Made by a program: the position numbers and the translations under genes | Notes under the pieces: model-generated | Database searches by the model: none | The model's input: the letters and a program-made list of their open reading frames with translations, nothing else | Told to the model about the DNA's origin: nothing | In this document: piece after piece, positions 9,521 through 17,186 of the stretch | Position numbering within the stretch: position 1 is the stretch's first letter | How the letters are laid out: each line of letters begins with the position of its first letter | Assembly: GCF_003944795.1 (NCBI RefSeq) | Contig: NZ_RWBG01000003.1 | Location: forward strand, 124,001 to 188,000 | DNA from: Mangrovimonas spongiae | Lineage (GTDB): Bacteria > Bacteroidota > Bacteroidia > Flavobacteriales > Flavobacteriaceae | Direction of reading: 5' to 3' | DNA length: 64,000 bases

Positions 9521-9551
9521 TTTGCTGATAAAAAAGTTTGTTGTAAATTTG
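9521..9551 (+). promoter_or_regulatory. Promoter of tRNA-Gln
   Basis: TTTG at 9521-9524, a 19-base spacer and TAAATTTG at 9544-9551 match the Bacteroidota consensus exactly. The predicted start, about 5 bases further on, lies just upstream of the tRNA at 9569. Confidence 0.7.
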
Positions 9552-9568
9552 CCACCTCAAAACAAGAA

Positions 9569-9641
9569 TGGCCTATGGTGTAACTGGCAACACGTCTGGT
9601 TTTGGTCCAGAAGAGTCTAGGTTCGAGCCCTAGTAGGCCAA
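9569..9641 (+). tRNA. tRNA-Gln (anticodon TTG)
   Basis: A 73-base cloverleaf. The acceptor stem TGGCCTA pairs with TAGGCCA and the discriminator base is A. The anticodon arm TCTGG-TTTTGGT-CCAGA places TTG at the anticodon. The T arm CTAGG-TTCGAGC-CCTAG is complete. The 3' CCA is not encoded. It has its own promoter upstream and a terminator immediately downstream. Confidence 0.95.
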
Positions 9642-9645
9642 CAAA

Positions 9646-9675
9646 AGCCTCCGGATTTTTCGGAGGCTTTTTTTG
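9646..9675 (+). terminator. Intrinsic terminator after tRNA-Gln
   Basis: AGCCTCCG (9646-9653) pairs with CGGAGGCT (9661-9668), followed by a T run. It lies between the tRNA and the convergent stress-protein gene and has four T's on the minus strand, so it may act weakly both ways. Confidence 0.85.
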
Positions 9676-9679
9676 TGGC

Positions 9680-10504
9680 TTAAATTTTAAAAGTAATAAC
9701 TGGCTTTTTAGCGTGGTTTACTAAGTCTTCGCTAATACTACCATTAAAAAAGTGTGCTATACCTTGCCTACCATGTGTGCTTATGCCTATTAAATCAGCA
9801 TTTATGTCTTTAGAGAAGTTTAAAATACCGTTTTCAACACTTGTGTCGTTGTATATGTTTACGGTGTAATTATCAAAAGGATAATCTTTAATAAAATTTT
9901 TAATTCTGTTTTTAGCTTTAGTAGTTGTGGAAAATTGGCTAACTGTATTTACCATTAACAAGTGTATCTTAGCATTAAATTTTTCTGCTAATTCAGAAGC
10001 CTGTTTGTAAGTCTCCTTGTTATCGTTTTTAAAATCGGAAGCAAATACAAAGTCGTTGATATCAAAATTGTCGTGTTCATTTTTTATAACAAGAACGGGT
10101 ATTTCAGATGTTCTCACTACTTTTTCAGCATTAGACCCAATAAACATTTCTTTTAAACCACTGGCGCCATGTGATCCCATAACAATTAAATCGGCACCCT
10201 TTTCTTTGCCTATGTTAGATAAGTTGGCAAAATTTTCGCCAAACTCAACAATATCGTGTACTGTAATGTCTTTTAGGTAATCGCTATCTAATACCTCTTC
10301 AAACTTTTGTCTTGCCAACTTCATAAAAAACATAGCTTCTGGTAAGTCGCTATGATTGTTTATTACATCTATTTGTTGAAGCGGCATTTCTATAAAGTGC
10401 AATAAATATATTTCACAATGATGATTTTTTGCTAGTTGCGCAGCAACTTTTAATGCATTTTCGGCTTCTTTAGAAAAATCGGTGGGAACGAGTAATTTTT
10501 TCAT
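9680..10504 (-). CDS. Tandem-domain universal stress protein
   Basis: UspA-family protein of 274 residues built from two tandem Usp domains (about 1-145 and 148-274). The first domain keeps the ATP-binding pattern G-x2-G-x9-G-S in GSHGASGLKEMFIGS. In the second domain the first glycine of this pattern is serine (STHGRQGIAHFFNGS), so nucleotide binding there may be altered. Such cytoplasmic proteins accumulate during starvation and other stress. It is a single gene on the minus strand, flanked by the tRNA terminator and the divergent rimP operon. No clear promoter was found for it. Confidence 0.92.
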   Translation of the reverse strand: MKKLLVPTDFSKEAENALKVAAQLAKNHHCEIYLLHFIEMPLQQIDVINNHSDLPEAMFFMKLARQKFEEVLDSDYLKDITVHDIVEFGENFANLSNIGKEKGADLIVMGSHGASGLKEMFIGSNAEKVVRTSEIPVLVIKNEHDNFDINDFVFASDFKNDNKETYKQASELAEKFNAKIHLLMVNTVSQFSTTTKAKNRIKNFIKDYPFDNYTVNIYNDTSVENGILNFSKDINADLIGISTHGRQGIAHFFNGSISEDLVNHAKKPVITFKI

Positions 10505-10583
10505 GAGCGATGTTTTTAAGAGTTTTGAATTAGCTTTTTAGTTGATAACATTAAATTTAAGAATAAAAAATGACTTCCTAATC

Positions 10584-10616
10584 ATTGTGAAAATCAATAA
10601 TTTTGTTGTATATTTG
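10584..10616 (+). promoter_or_regulatory. Promoter of the rimP-nusA-infB operon
   Basis: ATTG (10584-10587), a 21-base spacer and TATATTTG (10609-10616) fit the Bacteroidota promoter form with one mismatch in the -33 box. Transcription should start near 10621, giving a leader of about 58 bases before the rimP ATG. Confidence 0.6.
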
Positions 10617-10643
10617 CACCGTTGTTAGGACAAAGAATTACAT

Positions 10644-10669
10644 GAGGGGACGGGAAGTCCCCTCTTTTT
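10644..10669 (+). terminator. Terminator-like hairpin in the rimP-nusA-infB leader (possible attenuator)
   Basis: GAGGGGAC (10644-10651) pairs perfectly with GTCCCCTC (10657-10664) around a GGGAA loop and is followed by TTTTT. It sits between the predicted promoter and the rimP start at 10680, so it would stop most transcripts before the operon unless bypassed. No second structure that could act as an antiterminator is obvious in the short leader. Confidence 0.65.
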
Positions 10670-10679
10670 ATACTAAAAA

Positions 10680-11141
10680 ATGTTTAAAGACACCGTAAAA
10701 AAATTACTTGAAAAAGCCCTAGAGGAAAGAGATAATCTATTTTTAATAGACTTTACTATTGGCGAGGATTATTCTATAAAAGTAGTGATAGATGGTGATA
10801 ATGGCGTTACTGTTGAAGATTGTATTTTTGTAAGTCGTGCCGTAGAGCACAACTTAGATAGAGAAGAACAAGACTTCTCTTTACAAGTAACTTCGGCTGG
10901 AGCAACATCGCCATTGGTTAACCAGCGACAGTATAAGAAGAATTTAGGAAGATCGTTAAAAGTAAAAACTAACGACGATACTTACGAAGGTAATCTTGCC
11001 AATGCAACAAACGAAGGCATTACATTAACATGGAAAGCCAGAGAACCTAAACCAGTAGGTAAGGGAAAACATACCGTAAAAAAAGAGGCTAATATTGCCT
11101 ACGAAAATATAGTAGAAGCTAAAGTTATGATTAAATTTTAA
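10680..11141 (+). CDS. rimP: Ribosome maturation factor RimP
   Basis: Cytoplasmic factor needed for maturation of the 30S ribosomal subunit. The 153-residue length is typical. The N-terminal alpha/beta domain carries VVIDGDNGVTVEDC and the family motif LQVTSAGATSPL (matching the usual EVSSPG region), and the C-terminal domain is SH3-like (about 80-153, LKVKTNDDTYEG to VEAKVMIKF). It is the first gene of the conserved rimP-nusA-infB operon, with nusA starting 9 bases after its stop codon. Confidence 0.95.
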   Translation: MFKDTVKKLLEKALEERDNLFLIDFTIGEDYSIKVVIDGDNGVTVEDCIFVSRAVEHNLDREEQDFSLQVTSAGATSPLVNQRQYKKNLGRSLKVKTNDDTYEGNLANATNEGITLTWKAREPKPVGKGKHTVKKEANIAYENIVEAKVMIKF

Positions 11142-11150
11142 TTTGTTGAT

Positions 11151-12383
11151 ATGGAAAATCTTGCGTTAATTGATTCGTTTTCAGAGTTCAAGGACGATAA
11201 GTTAATAGATCGTGTGACGTTAATGGCTATTTTAGAAGAAGTTTTTAGAGCAGCCTTAAAGAGAAAATTTGGAGATGACGATAATTTTGATATCATTATA
11301 AACCCGGATAAAGGAGATTTAGAAATTTGGAGAAATAGAATTGTAGTTGCCGATGGCGAAGTAGAAAATTCAAATCAAGAAATTTCTTTAACAGAAGCTC
11401 GTAAGATTGAGCCAGATTTTGAAGTTGGAGAAGATGTATCTGAAGAAGTAAAATTAGTAGATCTTGGACGCCGTGCCATCTTAGCATTAAGACAAAACTT
11501 AATATCTAAAATACACGAACACGATAACACTAATATATATAAGCAATTTAAAGAATTAATAGGAGAAATATACACTGCAGAAGTACATCATATACGTCAT
11601 AGAGCAGTTATTCTTTTAGACGACGAAGGAAACGAAATTATCTTACCAAAAGATAGACAAATCCCTTCAGATTTCTTTAGAAAAGGCGATAACGTAAGAG
11701 GAATAATAGAAACAGTAGACCTTAAAGGAAACAAGCCGTCTATTATCATGTCAAGAACATCACCTGTTTTCTTAGAAAAACTATTTGAACAGGAAATTCC
11801 TGAAGTTTTCGACGGATTAATTACTATTAAAAAAGTGGTTAGAATTCCAGGTGAAAAAGCCAAAGTAGCCGTAGATTCATACGATGATAGAATAGATCCA
11901 GTAGGCGCCTGTGTAGGAATGAAAGGATCTCGTATTCATGGTATTGTAAGAGAATTAGGTAACGAAAATATAGACGTAATAAACTATACAAACAATTTGC
12001 AGTTGTTTATTACAAGAGCACTTAGCCCAGCACGCGTAACATCTATAAAAATAGATGAAGAAAACAAACGTGCCGAAGCTATGCTAAAACCAGAAGAAGT
12101 TAGCAAAGCTATTGGTCGTGGCGGACACAACATTCGTCTAGCAGGCCAATTAACGGGTTACGAAATAGACGTGTTTAGAGAAGGAGCAGAAGAAGATGTA
12201 GAACTGTCTGAATTCTCAGATGAAATAGAAAAATGGATTATTGATGAATTAAAACGTGTAGGTCTAGATACGGCAAAAAGCGTATTAGAGCTAGAGGTTG
12301 AAGATTTAGTCAAGAGAACAGATTTAGAAGAAGAAACAATAGAAGAAGTAAGAAGAATTCTTAAAGAAGAATTTGAAGAATAG
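11151..12383 (+). CDS. nusA: Transcription termination/antitermination factor NusA
   Basis: RNA-polymerase-binding factor that modulates pausing, termination and antitermination. In 410 residues the order is an N-terminal polymerase-binding domain (about 1-125), an S1 domain (about 130-200, IYTAEVHHIRHRAVILLDDE), and KH1 and KH2 domains (about 230-345, with GACVGMKGSRIHGIVRELG and AIGRGGHNIRLA). A short helical acidic tail follows. It lacks the two full acidic repeats of enterobacterial NusA, as is normal outside the Proteobacteria. Second gene of the rimP-nusA-infB operon; the leader hairpin upstream could be a target of its own activity. Confidence 0.96.
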   Translation: MENLALIDSFSEFKDDKLIDRVTLMAILEEVFRAALKRKFGDDDNFDIIINPDKGDLEIWRNRIVVADGEVENSNQEISLTEARKIEPDFEVGEDVSEEVKLVDLGRRAILALRQNLISKIHEHDNTNIYKQFKELIGEIYTAEVHHIRHRAVILLDDEGNEIILPKDRQIPSDFFRKGDNVRGIIETVDLKGNKPSIIMSRTSPVFLEKLFEQEIPEVFDGLITIKKVVRIPGEKAKVAVDSYDDRIDPVGACVGMKGSRIHGIVRELGNENIDVINYTNNLQLFITRALSPARVTSIKIDEENKRAEAMLKPEEVSKAIGRGGHNIRLAGQLTGYEIDVFREGAEEDVELSEFSDEIEKWIIDELKRVGLDTAKSVLELEVEDLVKRTDLEEETIEEVRRILKEEFEE

Positions 12384-12413
12384 AATTTAATTAGGTTATT
12401 TTTAAAGCAATTT

Positions 12414-15209
12414 ATGGCTGGAACAATTAGGTTAAATAAAGTTTTACGCGAATTAAACATTTCTTTAGATCGTGCCGTTGAATATTTAGATTCAAAAGGT
12501 GTCGAAATAGAGAAGCGTCCAACTACAAAAATTTCAAATGAAGTTTATCAAATCCTTTCAGATGAATTTCAAACCGATGCCGATAAAAAAGTAGCATCAA
12601 AAGAAGTTAGTGAGGCAAAACAAAAAGAAAAAGAAGCCTTAAGGGAAGAGCGTGAGCGTGAAATAGAGCAAAAAGAAAAAGAAAAAAGCGCTAAAGAAGA
12701 AGCTGCTAAAAAAGAAGAGGACGTTGTAAGAGCCAAAACAAAACTTTCTGGACCTAAGCAAGTTGGTAAAATCGATCTTGAAAACAAAAAGAAAGACGAA
12801 AAGCCAGAAAAGAAAGCCGAAGAGCCAGTTGCTAAGAAAAAAGAGGAAGAGAAAGTGGTTGAAAAGAAAGAAACTCAACCAAAAGAAAAAGCTGCAACAA
12901 AACCTAAAAAGAAAAAAGAGGAAACTCCAGCTCCAGCCGAAAAGCCAAAACCTAAAAAAGCTGAAGAAACCCCTAAAAAGGACGAGAAGAAAAAGAAAGA
13001 ACCTAAAAAGGAGGTAAAACAAGCCGCACCAGAAAAAGAATCTACAGAACCTAAAAAGGAAGTTGTAGAAACCCAATACAAAAAACTTTCTGGACCTAAA
13101 ATTGCTGGTGAAAAAATAGACCTTTCTCAATTCAATAAGCCTAAAAAGAAAAAGGATAATAAAAATAAAAAGGACGACGATAAATCCTCAGGAGGAAGAA
13201 GAAAACGTCGTAGAATAAGTAAATCTTCAACTCAATCTAATAATAAAAACGAAAGGTTCAGATCTAAAAATAAAGGCAAAAAACGCCAAGTAAAAGAAGA
13301 ACCTACAGAAGAAGAAGTACAAAAGCAAATCCGTGAGACACTTGAGAAACTTCAAGGAAAGTCTAGTAAAGGAAAAGGTGCCAAGTATAGAAGAGAAAAA
13401 AGAGAACAACATAGAGAGCAAACCGAAAAAGAACTTCAGGCAGAACAAGCCGATAGTAAAACACTAAAAGTAACCGAGTTTGTTACAGCTAGTGAGGTTG
13501 CTACCATGATGGATGTTTCTGTGACTCAAATTATCTCTGCATGTATGTCGTTAGGTATGATGGTAACCATGAACCAACGTCTAGATGCCGAAACCTTAAG
13601 TATTGTAGCAGAAGAATTTGGTTACGAAGTAGAGTTTGTAACATCAGATATTGAAGAGTCTATAGAAGAAGTTGAAGATAAACCAGAAGATTTACAATCT
13701 CGTGCTCCAATAGTAACTGTTATGGGTCACGTAGATCACGGTAAAACATCCTTGTTAGATTACGTTCGTGAAGAAAATGTAATTGCTGGCGAATCGGGAG
13801 GTATTACACAGCATATTGGTGCTTACGGTGTAACTCTAGAAGATGGTCAAAAAATTGCCTTTTTAGATACACCAGGTCACGAGGCCTTTACGGCTATGCG
13901 TGCTCGTGGTGCACAAGTAACAGATATTGCTATTATTGTTGTGGCAGCAGATGATGATATTATGCCGCAAACCAAAGAAGCTATCTCTCACGCACAAGCT
14001 GCTGGCGTACCAATTGTTTTCGCAATTAACAAGATTGACAAACCAACCGCCAACCCAGATAAAATTAAAGAAGGCTTAGCTAATATGAACTTATTAGTTG
14101 AAGATTGGGGAGGTAAAGTACAATCGCAAGACATATCAGCTAAAACAGGAGAAGGTGTTAACGAGCTACTAGAAAAAGTCTTGTTAGAAGCCGAACTGTT
14201 AGAGCTTAAAGCAAATCCAGATAAACCAGCAGTAGGAACCATTGTTGAAGCCTTTTTAGATAAAGGAAGAGGTTACGTTGCGACGGTGCTAGTACAAGCA
14301 GGAACACTTAAAATAGGTGATTATGTCTTAGCAGGTAAGCATAGTGGTAAAGTTAAAGCAATGCATGACGAAAGAGGAAATGATATTGAAGTAGCTGGAC
14401 CATCAACACCAGTGTCACTTCTTGGATTAGATGGTGCACCGCAAGCAGGTGATAAGTTTAATGTGTTTGAGGATGAGCGTGAAGCTAAGCAAATTGCTGC
14501 AAAACGTACCCAATTACAACGTGAGCAATCTGTACGTACACAACGTCATATTACATTAGACGAAATTGGTCGTCGTATTGCTTTAGGTGATTTCCAAGAA
14601 TTAAATATTATTCTTAAAGGTGATGTGGATGGATCTGTTGAAGCTTTAACCGATTCGTTCCAGAAACTATCAACCGAGGAAATACAGGTCAATATTATTC
14701 ATAAAGGTGTTGGAGCTATTACCGAAAGTGATGTGTTACTGGCATCAGCATCAGACGCTATTATTATAGGGTTTAATGTGAGACCAATGGGTAATGCACG
14801 ACAAATAGCCGACAAAGAAGAAATCGATATCCGTACATACTCTATTATCTACGATGCGATTAACGATCTTAAAGATGCTATGGAAGGTATGTTGTCACCA
14901 GAACTTAAAGAAGAAATTACAGGTACAGCAGAAATACGAGAAACCTTCAAAATCTCTAAAATTGGAACCATTGCAGGATGTATGGTAACCAATGGTAAGA
15001 TTTACAGAAACTCTGGAATTCGTCTTATTAGAGATGGTGTGGTTATTTACACCGGCGAATTAGCCTCGTTAAAACGCTTTAAAGACGATGTTAAAGAAGT
15101 GTCTAAAGGTTACGATTGCGGTATGCAAGTTAAAAACTATAACGATATTAAAGAAGGAGATGTAATTGAAGCCTTCCAAGAAGTAGAGGTTAAGAAGAAA
15201 TTAAAATAA
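12414..15209 (+). CDS. infB: Translation initiation factor IF-2
   Basis: GTPase that brings initiator fMet-tRNA to the 30S subunit. The 931-residue protein has a small N-terminal helical domain (1-52), then a long lysine/glutamate-rich linker (about 60-330), a second IF2-N-type helical domain (about 345-410) and the G domain. GTPase motifs are GHVDHGKT (from Gly438), DTPGHEAF and NKID. The elongation-factor-like domains II to IV follow, ending in EVEVKKKLK. The linker carries a short repeated element, KLSGPK, at residues 110 and 224. Last gene of the operon, 30 bases after nusA, followed by a strong terminator. Confidence 0.97.
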   Translation: MAGTIRLNKVLRELNISLDRAVEYLDSKGVEIEKRPTTKISNEVYQILSDEFQTDADKKVASKEVSEAKQKEKEALREEREREIEQKEKEKSAKEEAAKKEEDVVRAKTKLSGPKQVGKIDLENKKKDEKPEKKAEEPVAKKKEEEKVVEKKETQPKEKAATKPKKKKEETPAPAEKPKPKKAEETPKKDEKKKKEPKKEVKQAAPEKESTEPKKEVVETQYKKLSGPKIAGEKIDLSQFNKPKKKKDNKNKKDDDKSSGGRRKRRRISKSSTQSNNKNERFRSKNKGKKRQVKEEPTEEEVQKQIRETLEKLQGKSSKGKGAKYRREKREQHREQTEKELQAEQADSKTLKVTEFVTASEVATMMDVSVTQIISACMSLGMMVTMNQRLDAETLSIVAEEFGYEVEFVTSDIEESIEEVEDKPEDLQSRAPIVTVMGHVDHGKTSLLDYVREENVIAGESGGITQHIGAYGVTLEDGQKIAFLDTPGHEAFTAMRARGAQVTDIAIIVVAADDDIMPQTKEAISHAQAAGVPIVFAINKIDKPTANPDKIKEGLANMNLLVEDWGGKVQSQDISAKTGEGVNELLEKVLLEAELLELKANPDKPAVGTIVEAFLDKGRGYVATVLVQAGTLKIGDYVLAGKHSGKVKAMHDERGNDIEVAGPSTPVSLLGLDGAPQAGDKFNVFEDEREAKQIAAKRTQLQREQSVRTQRHITLDEIGRRIALGDFQELNIILKGDVDGSVEALTDSFQKLSTEEIQVNIIHKGVGAITESDVLLASASDAIIIGFNVRPMGNARQIADKEEIDIRTYSIIYDAINDLKDAMEGMLSPELKEEITGTAEIRETFKISKIGTIAGCMVTNGKIYRNSGIRLIRDGVVIYTGELASLKRFKDDVKEVSKGYDCGMQVKNYNDIKEGDVIEAFQEVEVKKKLK

Positions 15210-15234
15210 CATTTTCTTTGTGTAAATATTTGAA

Positions 15235-15262
15235 AGCGACCAATTTGGTCGCTTTTTTTTTG
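15235..15262 (+). terminator. Terminator of the rimP-nusA-infB operon
   Basis: AGCGACCA (15235-15242) pairs with TGGTCGCT (15246-15253), followed by a run of nine T's. It begins about 25 bases after the infB stop codon. Confidence 0.92.
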
Positions 15263-15318
15263 TGTTTTTTAGTCTCTTTTCACGTTCTTTGGCTAGCTAT
15301 TAACAAATTACTTTAATT

Positions 15319-15903
15319 ATGAAAAAAACAATGACACTTATCGTGCTATTAATGACTACCTTTTTTAGTACAACAACACAAGCTCAAGAAGCTTATTTAG
15401 GCGATATTAAATTAACAGCTATTACTTTTGAACAACGCGGTTGGATGGAATGTGATGGTCGTCTTTTATCAATTGCACAGCACAGCGCATTATTTTCACT
15501 TTTAGGAATAACTTATGGTGGTGATGGTATAACAACTTTTGCTTTACCAGATTTAAGAGGTCGTGTGCCAGTTGGCATAGGTTCTGGACCTGGATTAACT
15601 ACGGTGCAATTAGGTGACACCGGTGGTAGTGAAACAAATACATTAACCGTTTCACAAATGCCATCACATAATCATACTGTTAATGCTGTGATTGAAGATG
15701 GAAATAGTGCAACGCCCACAGGAAACTTTCCTGCTGGCACTAAACTATTAGACAAAGAGTATGCTAATGGAGGAACTCCTACAGCTATGAACCCCAATAT
15801 GATTGGGAATTCAGGAGGTAATATGCCAGTAAATAACAAGCAACCTTATATAGGTTTACGTTATGTTATATGTGTTCAAGGAATTTTTCCATCTAGAAAT
15901 TAA
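15319..15903 (+). CDS. Secreted phage tail-collar-domain protein (microcystin-dependent protein type)
   Basis: A 194-residue protein with a signal peptide (about 1-22, ending TTTQAQ) followed by a phage tail collar domain. The family pattern is clear: YLGDIKLTAITFEQRGWMEC, then GRLLSIAQHSALFSLLG, YGGDGITTFALPDLRGRVP and the C-terminal PYIGLRYVICVQG. The collar domain is shared by phage tail-fibre proteins and bacterial MdpB-like proteins of unclear function. There are no other phage genes nearby, so this is not part of a visible prophage. It starts 57 bases after the infB terminator and is followed 8 bases later by a type IX secretion cargo gene, so the pair probably forms an operon. Confidence 0.85.
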   Translation: MKKTMTLIVLLMTTFFSTTTQAQEAYLGDIKLTAITFEQRGWMECDGRLLSIAQHSALFSLLGITYGGDGITTFALPDLRGRVPVGIGSGPGLTTVQLGDTGGSETNTLTVSQMPSHNHTVNAVIEDGNSATPTGNFPAGTKLLDKEYANGGTPTAMNPNMIGNSGGNMPVNNKQPYIGLRYVICVQGIFPSRN

Positions 15904-15911
15904 TTAGAGTC

Positions 15912-16601
15912 ATGACAAAACACTATATATATATTGTTATGATGCTATTTTGTTCGTTTAGTTATGGGCAAATCACCTTTAATGGTTGTCATTATTTATT
16001 TAACGATCAAGATTTCACTTTCGTAAATACAGGATCAGATGCCACAGGGAGAAACATTTTTGTAACTACGCCTGTAGATGGAAACCAACCTTGTCATGGT
16101 ATAGGGGTTTGTGAGTTTGAAATATCATGGGGTGAAACAAACAATCGCTGGGAATTTATTGCAGATGATGGTGACGGTAATTTTTCAAGTCCTTTTTTAA
16201 TTTATTACAATACTGAAGCTTCAACACCTAACCCACCAAGCTTGCAGTTAGGAACTTGGATTGAAAATACAGTTGTAACAGAAGGCAATTGTGGTGGAGC
16301 CTTAACAGAACTAAATTCAACTTTAATAGGCGATGTGCAAGATGAAACCTTAAATATTAGCTCGAATATTTTATCAAGCATTAAGGTTTATCCAGTACCA
16401 GCAAAGGATATGATTTCTGTAACTAGTCCTAATCATGCTATTTCTAATATTACATTATTCAATTTGCAAGGAAAAATAGTGAAACAGCAAGTTAATAAAT
16501 TTGAAAATATAAGTCTATCTGGAGTTAAAACTGGTGTATATCTCATGGAGATTAATACGACGTCTAAAAATAGGCTGATAAAAAAAATTATTGTTCAATA
16601 A
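15912..16601 (+). CDS. Secreted protein with type IX sorting domain
   Basis: A 229-residue protein with an N-terminal signal peptide (about 1-19, ending SYG). The central region (about 20-140) matches no family I recognise and has a beta-rich look. The C-terminal 80 residues form a type A type IX secretion sorting domain: IKVYPVPAKDMISV, then ITLFNLQGKIVKQQ, and the closing GVYLMEINTTSKNRLIKKI. This sends the protein through the SprA-containing translocon to the cell surface or outside, where the domain is normally cut off. It follows the tail-collar gene by 8 bases. Its stop codon touches the shared terminator downstream. Confidence 0.85.
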   Translation: MTKHYIYIVMMLFCSFSYGQITFNGCHYLFNDQDFTFVNTGSDATGRNIFVTTPVDGNQPCHGIGVCEFEISWGETNNRWEFIADDGDGNFSSPFLIYYNTEASTPNPPSLQLGTWIENTVVTEGNCGGALTELNSTLIGDVQDETLNISSNILSSIKVYPVPAKDMISVTSPNHAISNITLFNLQGKIVKQQVNKFENISLSGVKTGVYLMEINTTSKNRLIKKIIVQ

Positions 16602-16628
16602 AAAAAGCGGCTTAATTGCCGCTTTTTT
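16601..16628. terminator. Bidirectional terminator between convergent genes
   Basis: AAAAAAGCGGC (16601-16611) and GCCGCTTTTTT (16618-16628) form a symmetric hairpin with loop TTAATT. The stop codons of the two converging genes (16599-16601 and 16630-16628) sit at its edges. Confidence 0.9.
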
Positions 16629-17020
16629 TATTCTTTAACTTTAGGTTTAAAAATAAACGCCGTAGGAAACTCTTTTTGTATTTTTATAAGTGCTTTATCA
16701 GCTTCTAGTCGTGTTCTAAAACTACCTACCCAAATTTTATAATTAGGGGTTTCGTATTCCATTCTAGAAGTCCAATTAGGGAGTTTTTCTTTAAAAGTCG
16801 AATTGGCTTTTTCGGCACTTTTACGGCCACCAGAAAAAATTTGAATCTTATATCGGTCTAAAGCATTTTCAGAAGTGTTTATCTCCTTTTTTAATGCAAT
16901 TAACTCATCTATTTTTTTGTCTTGCTTTATAGAAAGTTGCCCATTTTGTGCATAAATTCCTGACGATAAAACCAATGCGGTAAAAAGTAATAAATTAGAT
17001 TTTTTTTGTAAAACTTTCAT
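16628..17020 (-). CDS. Secreted SPOR-domain protein
   Basis: A 130-residue protein with a signal peptide (about 1-25, ending SGIYAQ) and one SPOR domain (about 53-126: RYKIQIFSGGRKSAEKA, then YKIWVGSFRTRLEADKAL). SPOR domains bind peptidoglycan stripped of stem peptides, typically at division sites. No transmembrane anchor remains after signal cleavage, so it should be periplasmic. It is transcribed toward the type IX cargo gene and divergently from actA, with its own promoter in the shared intergenic region. Confidence 0.87.
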   Translation of the reverse strand: MKVLQKKSNLLLFTALVLSSGIYAQNGQLSIKQDKKIDELIALKKEINTSENALDRYKIQIFSGGRKSAEKANSTFKEKLPNWTSRMEYETPNYKIWVGSFRTRLEADKALIKIQKEFPTAFIFKPKVKE

Positions 17021-17040
17021 ATCTAGTTAAGTATTTAATG

Positions 17041-17073
17041 CAAATGTAGGGTTTAAACTCAATTTTTATCAAA
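17041..17073 (-). promoter_or_regulatory. Promoter of the SPOR-domain gene
   Basis: On the minus strand, TTTG (17073-17070), a 21-base spacer and TACATTTG (17048-17041) match both consensus boxes. The predicted start lies about 15 bases before the ATG at 17020. Confidence 0.55.
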
Positions 17074-17120
17074 TTATTATTTAGAATTTCTCTAAATTAG
17101 TAATTAACGCTTCTCTAACA

Positions 17121-17151
17121 TTTCTAAAATCGACTTTAAGTGTTACTTTTG
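17121..17151 (+). promoter_or_regulatory. Promoter of the actABCDEF-coxBA operon
   Basis: TTTC (17121-17124), a 19-base spacer and TACTTTTG (17144-17151) match the Bacteroidota consensus with one mismatch. Transcription would begin near 17157, giving a 30-base leader for actA. Confidence 0.55.
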
Positions 17152-17186
17152 CGAGAGATTTTATAACTGTGTTTTTTTATTTTTAG

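Noticed and set aside
12639-13130. Minus-strand frame of 163 codons, very rich in Phe and Leu
   Set aside because: It is the mirror of the AAA/GAA-rich codons in the IF-2 linker and reads as low-complexity sequence.
12760-13190. Repetitive purine-rich block that could suggest a repeat array
   Set aside because: The periodicity is codon-level Lys/Glu richness in infB; there are no regular repeats and spacers as in a CRISPR array.
15319-15903. Phage tail collar domain as a sign of a prophage
   Set aside because: No integrase, capsid, terminase, portal or other tail gene is nearby, and the protein has a bacterial signal peptide.
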